From Bacteroidetes bacterium UBA6221 (GTDB lineage: Bacteria > Bacteroidota > Bacteroidia > Chitinophagales > Chitinophagaceae): DNA of 64,000 bases. Within the stretch, counting starts at the first letter, position 1, and the number at the start of each line of letters is the position of its first letter. This document shows, piece after piece, positions 17,177-24,323 of the stretch. The notes beneath the pieces are model-generated. The model was not told where the DNA came from. It saw nothing but the letters and a program-made list of their open reading frames with translations, and did not search any database. Where the stretch lies: assembly GCA_002421685.1 (NCBI GenBank), contig DISB01000010.1, positions 1,324-65,323 of the forward strand. The letters are read 5' to 3'. Made by a program: the position numbers and the translations under genes.

Positions 17177-18034
17177 GTGCGCAATTTCATCCTCTTCATA
17201 CGAAGGTTTTTCAATCTCATATTCTTCCTCTTGCTGGAAGTGATATGTGTGGCGCTCATTGCGCGCACCAATACATTGCAGGGCGACGATATCATGAGCT
17301 CGGCAAATATGCTGATGGGCACGATGTACAAACAGCGCAACGACGTAGCCTATTACTTCGCCTTGCGCAGGATGAACGACAGCCTGGTGCGTGAGAACGC
17401 CGAACTGCGTGAGCAACTGGCCGACCACGGAGAAACCGATGTGCTGTACGACTCTGCAGCTACGGTACCTGTTACATTCACTGATAGTGGCGTGGCGGTA
17501 AAGTATGCCGACTATGTATATCGTACGGCGCGTGTTATCAACAACTCGGTAGGAGCGGTAAACAACTACATAACACTGAACCGGGGAGCAAAGGACGGCG
17601 TAAGAAAAAACATGTCCGTCATTTCTGCCAATGGCGCCGTGGGCCGTATAGTTAATACATCCGCTCATTTTTCTACAGCCATTTCTGTACTGAGTAAAAA
17701 ACAACAGGTAAGCGCCAAATTGAAAGACGGTACCATCGGTTATATTTCGTGGGACGGCAAAGACCCCTCGCGGCTGCAGATGCGCGATGTGCCCAACCAG
17801 ATAAAAGTGAGGAAAGGCGATACGGTATATACAACAGAGTATTCCTTCTTCCCCGCCAATGTGCCTGTGGGCATAGTGTATAAAACCACGCTGATAAGAA
17901 GCAAAAACCTGCAGGTGCTGTACCTGCACCCCACCGCCAACTTCCGCAACCTGCAATATGTGTACATAGTGGAAAACAAAATGGCCAAAGAGAGGGCCAG
18001 GCTGGAAGAAGCTGCAAAGGAAGATGACAAATGA
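17177..18034 (+). CDS. mreC: Rod-shape protein MreC, GTG start
   Basis: 285 residues. The start is GTG at 17177, because a TAG lies two codons upstream in frame and no ATG precedes the membrane helix (about 8-30, LFIRRFFNLIFFLLLEVICV). A coiled coil follows (about 60-85), then the two small beta-barrel domains typical of MreC (YVYRTARVINNSVGAVNNYI, LNRGAKDGVRKNMSVISANG, GDTVYTTEYSFFPANVPVGI). It organises the elongation machinery in the periplasm. It overlaps mreD by 4 bp (ATGA), so the two are translationally coupled. Confidence 0.95.
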   Translation: MRNFILFIRRFFNLIFFLLLEVICVALIARTNTLQGDDIMSSANMLMGTMYKQRNDVAYYFALRRMNDSLVRENAELREQLADHGETDVLYDSAATVPVTFTDSGVAVKYADYVYRTARVINNSVGAVNNYITLNRGAKDGVRKNMSVISANGAVGRIVNTSAHFSTAISVLSKKQQVSAKLKDGTIGYISWDGKDPSRLQMRDVPNQIKVRKGDTVYTTEYSFFPANVPVGIVYKTTLIRSKNLQVLYLHPTANFRNLQYVYIVENKMAKERARLEEAAKEDDK

Positions 18035-18591
18035 CGACGCTGATAAAAAATATAATCCGTTTCTGCATCATCCTGCTCATACAGGTGCTGATACTGAACA
18101 AGGTGACCCTGCAGTGGTGGGCGCAGCCATCCGGCTTCCCGGTGTTCATTCCATATTTGTATCCTTTGTTCATCCTGTTGCTTCCTTTTGAAACGCCTGT
18201 AGTTTTATTGCTCATAGCCGGTTTTCTTTGCGGCCTTACGGTCGATTCTTTTATGAACACCGCAGGTATACATGCATTCGCTACGGTGCTCATAGCGTAT
18301 TTCCGCATCAATGTGCTGAACGCGCTGATGCCCAAAAACCTTACCGAGTATTCGGGCCAGACACCGTCGGTAAAGAACATGGGCTGGCTGCCCTTCATCG
18401 TGTATGTTTCTTTTCTTATCGTGCTGCACCATGCAGCCTTCTTTACTATAGAGTTGTGGAGCCTCTCCAACATCGGTTACCTGCTGCTGAAGATATTCGC
18501 TTCGGCTTCTACATCGGTGCTGCTTATCATAGCTTATGTGCTGCTGTTCACCCGGCAAACGGGTACAGGCAAGTCGCAAAGGATATTGTAG
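18031..18591 (+). CDS. mreD: Rod-shape protein MreD
   Basis: 186 residues with five or more hydrophobic helices (IIRFCIILLIQVLIL, IPYLYPLFILLLPF, VVLLLIAGFLCGLTVD, LPFIVYVSFLIVL, LLKIFASASTSVLLII). The segment FLCGLTVDSFMNTAGIHAFA is the conserved MreD loop. Inner-membrane partner of MreC. In many Bacteroidota pbp2 (mrdA) and rodA follow directly; here the operon ends and the next gene is on the opposite strand, 9 bp away. Confidence 0.93.
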   Translation: MTTLIKNIIRFCIILLIQVLILNKVTLQWWAQPSGFPVFIPYLYPLFILLLPFETPVVLLLIAGFLCGLTVDSFMNTAGIHAFATVLIAYFRINVLNALMPKNLTEYSGQTPSVKNMGWLPFIVYVSFLIVLHHAAFFTIELWSLSNIGYLLLKIFASASTSVLLIIAYVLLFTRQTGTGKSQRIL

Positions 18592-18600
18592 CGCATGGTC

Positions 18601-19539
18601 TTAATCGGGCTGTTTCATCTTGTATTTATTGGGGTAAAGGAGTTGCATAAGCTCGTCGTGCGTGATGGTGGGGAGCCCTGTACCGCCGGGATGGGGGTTG
18701 GTGGTATCTTCTTTATTGGTGGCAGCGAGGTCGGTGGGTTCGGTTGTTGTATTTTGTTGTCTTGTTGATGTCTCTTTCAATGGCGACAACGAGGCCGCTT
18801 CGCTTGGTTGTTGTGAAGATTGCTCATCGCGTGTGGGACCCCTAAATCCCCTTTCAGAGGACTTTTCCTGATTGGTTGTTGTGTTTTGTTGTGACGAAGA
18901 TTCGCTTGGTTGTTGTCTTTCTGTTTGTTGCAACGAGGGTTCGTTTGGTTGTTGTGAAAATTCTTCGGTTTGGCCCTGGATGCTGTCGTAGTCAACCCTT
19001 CCGTCTTCCTCCTGTGGTCGGAATCCACCTTCCCTAAAAACAGGGAAGGAGCTTTTTATTTTAGTTATTTCCTTGTCGATGTCTTTTTCATTTGTGTCAA
19101 TGAGAACGCTTCGCTTAGTTGTTGTTTTTTGTTGTGCGGGATAGTGGCCGGCGATGCGGGAGTCTTCTTTGATGGCGGAGAGCATATGCCAGAAGTTGGG
19201 ACGAGCGTATTGGGTACACATATGGCAGTCTTTGCCTTTGTAATATTGCTCCACCATTATCTGGCCGGTGGCTATCTTCTTCAGCAGGGCGCGCTTCTCT
19301 TCTATTGAGAACACTTCCTCTACCCGGCGGGCGGCTACTTCGCGCTCCACCGCGTCGCGGATACGGCCTTCGGCCTGATAGATGGCTTCTTTGATCTCGG
19401 GGTGGCGCAGCAGGCGGTTGGCTGCCGACTCAGCAGCTTTGCCATTAGGTTCTTTTACATTGTAGGCGAGCCAGTAGGCTACCATGGCGTTGCCATTGCG
19501 GAGGTACTCGGTGACGAACTTGTGTTGTTTGATGTTCAT
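18601..19539 (-). CDS. Phage terminase small-subunit-like protein with Q/S/T-rich tail
   Basis: 312 residues. Residues 1-60 match the terminase small subunit DNA-binding region (KQHKFVTEYLRNGNAMVAYW, then AAESAANRLLRHPEIKEAIY). Residues 80-140 continue the family pattern (FSIEEKRALLKKIATGQI, then WHMLSAIKEDSRIAGHYPAQ), with an added CHMC pair. From about 165 the protein is low-complexity (QQPSE, QQNTTT, SLQQTE repeats) until a conserved-looking end (ITHDELMQLLYPNKYKMKQ). There is no large terminase subunit or other phage gene nearby, so this is a stand-alone, probably domesticated gene. Two palindromic DNA elements lie in frame within it. It has its own consensus promoter. Confidence 0.8.
   Translation of the reverse strand: MNIKQHKFVTEYLRNGNAMVAYWLAYNVKEPNGKAAESAANRLLRHPEIKEAIYQAEGRIRDAVEREVAARRVEEVFSIEEKRALLKKIATGQIMVEQYYKGKDCHMCTQYARPNFWHMLSAIKEDSRIAGHYPAQQKTTTKRSVLIDTNEKDIDKEITKIKSSFPVFREGGFRPQEEDGRVDYDSIQGQTEEFSQQPNEPSLQQTERQQPSESSSQQNTTTNQEKSSERGFRGPTRDEQSSQQPSEAASLSPLKETSTRQQNTTTEPTDLAATNKEDTTNPHPGGTGLPTITHDELMQLLYPNKYKMKQPD
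18838..18868. repeat. Palindromic element inside the terminase-like gene (copy 1)
   Basis: Sequence of the type CCCCTAAATCCCCT then AGAGGACTTTTCC, resembling a short palindrome I recall as widespread in Bacteroidota intergenic DNA. It is translated in frame as SSERGFRGPTR and interrupts the Gln-rich region. Confidence 0.55.
19028..19049. repeat. Palindromic element inside the terminase-like gene (copy 2)
   Basis: Perfect 8-bp arms ccttccct (19028-19035) and agggaagg (19042-19049) with an A-rich loop. Translated in frame as SSFPVFREGGFR at the junction of folded domain and low-complexity tail. Confidence 0.6.
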
Positions 19540-19615
19540 GATTCATTGGTTAAAAAAGGTGAATAAATAATTGTTAACAGGGTAAAAGTTGTTTTCTTTT
19601 GTTGTTTTACAACAA

Positions 19616-19646
19616 CAAATATACGCTGATTTATAACAATACCAAA
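19616..19646 (-). promoter_or_regulatory. Consensus promoter of the terminase-like gene
   Basis: On the minus strand: TTTG (19646-19643), 19-bp spacer, TATATTTG (19623-19616); leader about 70 nt. A 7-bp inverted repeat (ttgttgt 19599-19605 / acaacaa 19609-19615) sits at the expected transcription start and could be an operator. Confidence 0.7.
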
Positions 19647-19707
19647 AATTTTATTTGCAGAGGGGTAGATGAATAGAAGAAACAACAAAAGTCGTTAGAT
19701 ATTGGCC

Positions 19708-19748
19708 GCTTTCATATTGTGTGTATCTCTTTAGACGTTTCTCGAACC
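19708..19748 (+). repeat. Imperfect repeat at left side of the accessory region
   Basis: Starts gctttcatatt and ends tcgaacc. Related to 22381-22416 (same start, CTCTTT-GA core, same tcgaacc end, one 5-nt gap), and its 3' part (19738-19758) matches 20469-20489 at 18 of 21 positions. The region between the terminase-like gene and 19838 holds no gene I can support. Confidence 0.5.
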
Positions 19749-19838
19749 GGATTGTGGATGGATTTAAAATTTTTAGTCAGTTGATATTTTTAATCCTTTG
19801 CCATAATATTGCATTATTTAATACGTGGACATTGATTT

Positions 19839-20423
19839 ATGGAGGATAGCGAAATCAATAAACCAGAGTTGCAGTTTTTGGCATTAGCATATAATCGTTT
19901 CTACGACTTATATGAAGAGGTTATGGATGATAATTTTTGGAGCAAAAATGATTGGGAACGTTTCTCTAAGATAAAACAGGCATTTTCCATATACGCTGAG
20001 TTGCTCAACTACGAGCCTATAAAATGGGTAATAGAGAAAATCAAAACAGCAAGACCTCCTACGGAGTCCGAGATAGGTAGCGAACTTTTCAAGTTTGTTA
20101 GAAATTTAGTTGCTCATTTCCCATTTTTTAAAAGTTGGGATGAAGTCTGGATAAATAGATCATTAGTAAATTGGTATAAAGATGGACAAACCATTGATAA
20201 ATTTTTGAAGAAATATGAAGGCCATAATGAAGTAAAATATCGTTTTTGGGAGTCTTCAAAAAAGAAGATGACCTACCTTTCAATCTGCTTTCCGACGGAG
20301 TATTTAAAAGATGTGAAAATATATCTCAAGGACATCATAACGGAACAAGAGGGTGTAAAGTTCTCATTTATCCTAATGAGACAGATTATGGATACTCAGG
20401 TTGAAGAAATCCGATACGCTTAA
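19839..20423 (+). CDS. HEPN-like protein, putative nuclease-type
   Basis: 194 residues, AT-rich and unlike its neighbours in codon use. It is predicted to be all-helical. The stretch LFKFVRNLVAHFPFFKSWDE contains Arg88-Asn-x3-His93, the R[N]x3-6H motif of HEPN ribonucleases, in the position expected after helix 3. The C-terminal third (YRFWESSKKKMTYLSICFPT, VKIYLKDIITEQEG) resembles what I recall of a plasmid-borne HEPN family, but this was not searched. HEPN proteins are often toxins or defence RNases. No antitoxin-type small gene is beside it; the convergent neighbour is a SLATT-like membrane protein. Alternative: non-catalytic HEPN adaptor. Confidence 0.65.
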   Translation: MEDSEINKPELQFLALAYNRFYDLYEEVMDDNFWSKNDWERFSKIKQAFSIYAELLNYEPIKWVIEKIKTARPPTESEIGSELFKFVRNLVAHFPFFKSWDEVWINRSLVNWYKDGQTIDKFLKKYEGHNEVKYRFWESSKKKMTYLSICFPTEYLKDVKIYLKDIITEQEGVKFSFILMRQIMDTQVEEIRYA

Positions 20424-20468
20424 TAACCTTATGAGACTATACTGTTACTCTCTGCACCGTATAGTACA

Positions 20469-20489
20469 TTTATCGAACCAGATTGTTGA
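20469..20489 (+). repeat. Second copy of the tcgaacc repeat
   Basis: 18 of 21 bases match 19738-19758, so the HEPN-like gene is flanked by this pair in direct orientation. Confidence 0.5.
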
Positions 20490-20537
20490 AAATTTGAGGT
20501 TTTGGGCCGTGAATGGTTTTACGATAACATCCCTAAG

Positions 20538-21047
20538 CTATTTCTCTGTCCCATCTTTCGCCATTCGCAGTTGTTGATAAGTGGTATTAGTTTCATTGCA
20601 AATATTCTTATATTTTTCGAAAATCTCTTTGACTTGATTCTTGGTAATTTTATCATTATAGGATGCCTGTATGTACAATAATTCTGCCCGAAGTGTCTTT
20701 AGCTGATTTCTTGAAACCTTATATTGAGCCCATAAGTCTTTATAATCAAAAAAGGCGTTTATTACATTTAGACCAGATACAACTGAACTGGATACCAATG
20801 CCAAATTAATCAATATAAAATTTGTTTTACTGTTTGGGAATTTCCAGCCCAAGAATATTGTAGTGAGTGCAGAAAGACTAATTAGCGCACCCTGAACTAT
20901 AACTGCTCCCTTTTTGTTCTTATGCCCTTTATTTGAGTATTCTCCTATAGCAGCTTCAATGAGTTCCTTTAAGGTGTCGATTTCTGCTGTAGTAGCTAGG
21001 GTATCCACGGGGGAATTGTCGACTTTTTTTTCTTCATCGTTTTGCAT
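20538..21047 (-). CDS. SLATT-like two-TM protein
   Basis: 169 residues from the ATG at 21047; the longer reading from 21161 would prefix a hydrophobic, AT-rich stretch overlapping a candidate promoter and is not favoured. An N-terminal helix (about 20-40) is followed by two membrane helices (about 47-68, IVQGALISLSALTTIFLGW; and 77-97, ILINLALVSSSVVSGLNVIN). Then comes a long cytoplasmic helix pair (DYKDLWAQYKVSRNQLKTLR, AELLYIQASYND). This is the SLATT/DUF4231 pattern, a family proposed to act as membrane-pore effectors in nucleotide-triggered defence. No SMODS or SLOG gene is beside it. AT-rich. Convergent with the HEPN-like gene. Confidence 0.75.
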   Translation of the reverse strand: MQNDEEKKVDNSPVDTLATTAEIDTLKELIEAAIGEYSNKGHKNKKGAVIVQGALISLSALTTIFLGWKFPNSKTNFILINLALVSSSVVSGLNVINAFFDYKDLWAQYKVSRNQLKTLRAELLYIQASYNDKITKNQVKEIFEKYKNICNETNTTYQQLRMAKDGTEK

Positions 21048-21093
21048 AGGTATAAAGCTGTACAAGTAAAATATGAAAGTAAAGTGAAATAAG

Positions 21094-21122
21094 CAAATAT
21101 CGATTTTAAGATAAAAAACAAA
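21094..21122 (-). promoter_or_regulatory. Candidate promoter of the SLATT-like gene
   Basis: On the minus strand TTTG (21122-21119), 17-bp spacer, GATATTTG (21101-21094), one mismatch to consensus. Supports the start at 21047. Confidence 0.35.
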
Positions 21123-21228
21123 AAGCACCTGATTTTCAGTGGCTTTTGGCCCTCTGCCCACGGCCCGTTACTGAATGCCCCCCTGCATATTGACGCAAAT
21201 ACCCCTGAACCAGGAAACATTCCTGTCT

Positions 21229-21236
21229 TAGCTTTG
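21229..21236 (+). promoter_or_regulatory. Candidate -7 box of the VOC gene
   Basis: TAGCTTTG matches TAnnTTTG; it overlaps the alternative ATG at 21234 and so favours the start at 21270. Confidence 0.45.
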
Positions 21237-21269
21237 TTCAACAAACCGATAATCGTAAAAATTCAAGCT

Positions 21270-21725
21270 ATGACTAAAAGCAAATTGCTGCAGATGCACA
21301 ATACTGGCATAGTGGTAGAATCGCTGGACGAGGCCATTTCGTTTTTTACTGAGCTGGGCCTTAGCCTGGAGGGGCGGGCTATGATAGAAGGCGAATGGGC
21401 CGGGCGTGTGACGGCGCTTGGCGCGCAACAGGTTGAGGTGGCTATGATGGTGACCCCCGACGGCCATAGCCGCCTTGAGTTGTCACGGTTTATTACTCCG
21501 CCGGTGGCTGCCGACCACAGGAACACCCCAGTGAATGCCCTGGGCTACCTGCGTGTCATGTTTGCCGTGAGTGATATTGACGAGACCCTCGCCAGGCTAT
21601 ACAAGCGCGGGGCGCAACTTGTGGGTGAGGTAGTTCAGTACGGGGACGTATACAGGCTCTGCTACGTCCGTGGTCCCGAAGGGTTGCTTATTGGCCTTGC
21701 AGAACCGCTTGGCGGTAATGAGTAG
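21270..21725 (+). CDS. VOC-superfamily (glyoxalase/bleomycin-resistance-like) protein
   Basis: 151 residues from ATG 21270 (MTKSKLLQMHNTGIVVESLD). It has the two-module beta-alpha-beta-beta-beta pattern of the vicinal oxygen chelate fold: NTGIVVESLDEAISFFTELG, then LELSRF, YLRVMFAVSDIDETLARLYK, then YVRGPEGLLIGLAEPLG. The VOC fold often uses one His/Glu per module for metal; His11 of this start and Glu in the LELSR strand are candidates. Substrate unknown. It precedes the RibD-like gene by 42 bp, possibly one operon. GC content looks closer to core genes than its neighbours. Confidence 0.88.
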   Translation: MTKSKLLQMHNTGIVVESLDEAISFFTELGLSLEGRAMIEGEWAGRVTALGAQQVEVAMMVTPDGHSRLELSRFITPPVAADHRNTPVNALGYLRVMFAVSDIDETLARLYKRGAQLVGEVVQYGDVYRLCYVRGPEGLLIGLAEPLGGNE

Positions 21726-21767
21726 CGGATGTCTTTTTTCAGAACACAGGACAGTAAAAATTAGAAT

Positions 21768-22337
21768 ATGAGAAAAGTAATTGCAGCAATAAACATGACA
21801 CTTGATGGGTTTTGCGACCATACTGCCGGATTTCTTGCTGATGAGGAACTACATAATCATTATGCTGACCTGATGAACAATGCCGGAGTTATATTATATG
21901 GACGGACAACATACCAACTTATGCAATTTTGGCAAACATTATTGACAAACCCTTCTGATGAAAAATCAATGAATGACTTTGCAACTTCAATAGACAAAAT
22001 TGAAAAAGTGGTTTTTTCAAACACACTAAAAGACACAGGATGGGACACAGCAAGACTCGCAAACAGGCCACTTGAACAAGAAGTGTTAGCATTAAAACAA
22101 AAATCAGAAAAGGACATTTTTGTCGGCAGCAGGAGCCTTATTATTCAACTTTTGAATAATAATCTTATTGACGAATTTCAAATTTGTATCCATCCTGTCA
22201 TAGAAGGAAAAGGTTTGCCTTTGTTCGACCAAATTAAACACAGGGTTGTTTTCAAACTCATTAAGACAAAATCCCTCAACTCGGGCGCAACTGTATTTTA
22301 CTATGAGCCGACATCAGAAAAAACAACGAACCACTAA
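21768..22337 (+). CDS. Dihydrofolate reductase/RibD-C fold protein
   Basis: 189 residues. Start MRKVIAAINMTLDGFCD is the family signature, followed by AGVILYGRTTYQLMQFW, VVFSNTL, and the cofactor-binding segment DIFVGSRSLIIQLLNNNLID, then FQICIHPVIEGKGLPLFDQI. Such proteins have the DHFR/RibD C-terminal fold and probably bind NADPH; the substrate of this small family is not known and it should not be called DHFR. Codon use is AT-rich compared with surrounding core genes, in keeping with transfer. Confidence 0.9.
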   Translation: MRKVIAAINMTLDGFCDHTAGFLADEELHNHYADLMNNAGVILYGRTTYQLMQFWQTLLTNPSDEKSMNDFATSIDKIEKVVFSNTLKDTGWDTARLANRPLEQEVLALKQKSEKDIFVGSRSLIIQLLNNNLIDEFQICIHPVIEGKGLPLFDQIKHRVVFKLIKTKSLNSGATVFYYEPTSEKTTNH

Positions 22338-22360
22338 CACGGGTTAAATGTCCAAAACAA

Positions 22361-22385
22361 AAAGCCGCTGAATTTCAGCGGCTTT
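22361..22385. terminator. Bidirectional terminator between RibD-like gene and glnS
   Basis: Perfect 12-bp arms aaagccgctgaa (22361-22372) and ttcagcggcttt (22374-22385). The T run is better on the minus strand, so it mainly ends glnS. Confidence 0.85.
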
Positions 22386-22416
22386 CATATTCTGTGAACC
22401 TCTTTTGACTCGAACC
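22381..22416 (+). repeat. Imperfect repeat at right side of the accessory region
   Basis: Related to 19708-19748 (see there). The end tcgaacc is like a tRNA T-loop read backwards and is followed by a small hairpin (ccgacc/ggtcgg 22427-22440), but no tRNA can be folded here. Confidence 0.45.
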
Positions 22417-22455
22417 ACACCTCCGACCTACGGTCGGGGCAAACATAAATCCCGC

Positions 22456-24144
22456 TCAATCTTTTGCTTTTTCTTTCGCCCAGCTATCTTTCAGCGTCAC
22501 CGTCCTGTTAAAGACAGGCCTTCCCGGGGCGCTGTCTTTGCTGTCCACGGTAAAATATCCCATCCGCAGGAACTGGAATTGCTGACCCGGTTGTGCGTCG
22601 GCCAGTGCCGGCTCTACATATACCGCCGACAGCACCTGTAGAGAGTGCTCGTTGATATAGCTTTTGAAATCACCTTCTTCAGCGGCGGGGTTCTCTACTT
22701 TAAAGAGGCGGTCGTACAGGCGTACTTCGGCTGTCTTGGCCGTGTGGGCGTTTACCCAGTGTATGGTGCCCTTCACTTTCAGCCCGCTGGTATCGTGGCC
22801 ACTTTTGCTTTCGGGCAGGTAGGTGCAGCGTATCTCTGTAATATTGCCATTATCGTCTTTGCTAAAGCCTTCGCATTGCACGATGTAGGCCCCTTTCAGA
22901 CGTACCGTGAGCCCCGGCCCCAGGCGGAAGAATTTTTTGGGCGGCTCTTCCATAAAATCGTCGCGCTCTATCCATAGCTCCCGGCTGAAAGGCACTTTGC
23001 GCGTGCCGCCGTTTTCGTCTTCGGGATTGTTTTCCATATCCAGCTCTTCGGTCTGCCCTTCGGGGTAGTTGGTGATGATGAGCTTTACCGGGTTGAGCAC
23101 GGCCATCATGCGCGGCGCGGTCTTGTTCAGCTGCTCGCGCACATGAAACTCCAGCACGCCCAGGTCCACCACGTTCTCACGCTTGGCTATGCCTACCGTA
23201 TCGCAAAAATTGACGATGGCCTGTGCCGGGTATCCACGCCTGCGCATACCGCTGATGGTAGGCATACGGGGGTCGTCCCAACCAGCTACGTGTTTTTCGT
23301 TCACCAGTTGCAGCAGTTTACGTTTGCTCATTACCGTATAGCTCAGGTTGCGGCGGGCAAATTCGTATTGTTTGGACGGGTATATGCCCAGCTTCTCGAT
23401 AAACCAGTCGTACAGCGGGCGGTGGTGTATGAACTCGAGGGTACAGATGGAATGTGTGATATTTTCGATGCTGTCGCACTGCCCATGGGCAAAGTCGTAC
23501 ATGGGATAGATGCACCATTTGTCACCCGTGCGGTGGTGGTGCGCATGTTTGATGCGGTACATCAGCGGGTCGCGCAGCAGCAGGTTGGGGTGGGCCATGT
23601 CTATTTTGGCACGCAGCACTTTTTCACCGTCTTTGTATTTGCCTTCTTTCATTCCGGCAAAGAGTTGCAGGTTTTCATCAATACTGCGGTCGCGGTAGGG
23701 GCTGTTCATGCCCGGCTCGGTAGTGCTGCCCTTGGTGGCGGCTATCTCGTCGGCACTGCTATCGTCTACATAGGCCAACCCTTTTTTAATAAGGTCAACA
23801 GCAAATTCGTATAGCTTGTCAAAGTAGTCGCTGGCGTAGTATTCACCGTCCCAGGATGTGCCTATGGCATCGAGCAGCCATTTGATGTCGTATTTGATGC
23901 TATCTACGTACTCGGTTTCTTCCGTTACGGGATTGGTATCGTCAAAACGCAGGTTGCACTTGCCGCCGTATTTTTTGGCCAGGCCAAAGTTGAGGCAGAT
24001 GGACGAGGCATGCCCGATATGCAGATAGCCATTAGGCTCGGGCGGGAAGCGTGTATGTATATGCTCATACCTGCCCTCGGCCAGGTGTTGCTCAATAATT
24101 TCTTCCAGGAAGTTGAGTGATTTTTCTTCGCTCATAGACGACAA
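22456..24144 (-). CDS. glnS: Glutaminyl-tRNA synthetase
   Basis: 562 residues, class I synthetase that charges tRNA-Gln. HIGH motif as HIGHASSIC (residues 42-50), preceded by RFPPEPNGYL; KMSKS equivalent as VMSKRKL. Other signatures: LRFDDTNPVTEETEYVDSIK, YDFAHGQCDSIENITHSICT, HRPLYDWFIEKLGIY and the C-terminal anticodon-binding beta-barrels ending NRTVTLKDSW. A second ATG at 24135 is equally possible. Length is normal. A TACCTTTG box lies 18 bp upstream. Presence of glnS means Gln-tRNA is made directly rather than by amidation. Confidence 0.97.
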   Translation of the reverse strand: MSSMSEEKSLNFLEEIIEQHLAEGRYEHIHTRFPPEPNGYLHIGHASSICLNFGLAKKYGGKCNLRFDDTNPVTEETEYVDSIKYDIKWLLDAIGTSWDGEYYASDYFDKLYEFAVDLIKKGLAYVDDSSADEIAATKGSTTEPGMNSPYRDRSIDENLQLFAGMKEGKYKDGEKVLRAKIDMAHPNLLLRDPLMYRIKHAHHHRTGDKWCIYPMYDFAHGQCDSIENITHSICTLEFIHHRPLYDWFIEKLGIYPSKQYEFARRNLSYTVMSKRKLLQLVNEKHVAGWDDPRMPTISGMRRRGYPAQAIVNFCDTVGIAKRENVVDLGVLEFHVREQLNKTAPRMMAVLNPVKLIITNYPEGQTEELDMENNPEDENGGTRKVPFSRELWIERDDFMEEPPKKFFRLGPGLTVRLKGAYIVQCEGFSKDDNGNITEIRCTYLPESKSGHDTSGLKVKGTIHWVNAHTAKTAEVRLYDRLFKVENPAAEEGDFKSYINEHSLQVLSAVYVEPALADAQPGQQFQFLRMGYFTVDSKDSAPGRPVFNRTVTLKDSWAKEKAKD

Positions 24145-24161
24145 TGCGTTTTAGCAGGCTG

Positions 24162-24169
24162 CAAAGGTA
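24162..24169 (-). promoter_or_regulatory. Candidate -7 box of glnS
   Basis: TACCTTTG on the minus strand, perfect TAnnTTTG; no clear -33 box. Confidence 0.5.
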
Positions 24170-24270
24170 AGATTTCGGGGGGGCTTTTTGGCTCACAGAT
24201 TCAGTACCACACCAATATTGCCTGTGACGGCATAAAGGCCCTAACCGAGGAGAAGGCGCCATTTGTAATA

Positions 24271-24300
24271 AAAAAAAGGCGCCCGAACGGACGCCTCTTG
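24271..24300 (-). terminator. Terminator of the first T9SS Ig-repeat gene
   Basis: Arms aggcg (24277-24281) and cgcct (24292-24296) plus internal complementarity, followed on the minus strand by a run of eight or more T. Closely resembles the terminator of the upstream paralogue at 26203-26228. Confidence 0.85.
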
Positions 24301-24323
24301 TATGTTGAAACTAAAATAAGTAG

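Noticed and set aside
16055..17956. 633-codon open frame antisense to mreB and mreC
   Set aside because: Both mre genes are certain by sequence; the long antisense frame follows from their codon pattern and has no recognisable domain.
18777..19028. 83-codon alternative frame inside the terminase-like gene
   Set aside because: Its content (SPLKGDLGV-type string) comes from reading the palindromic insert in another frame.
22397..22440. tRNA gene (T-loop-like tcgaacc on the minus strand plus a small hairpin)
   Set aside because: No T-stem or acceptor stem can be paired, so at best a remnant.
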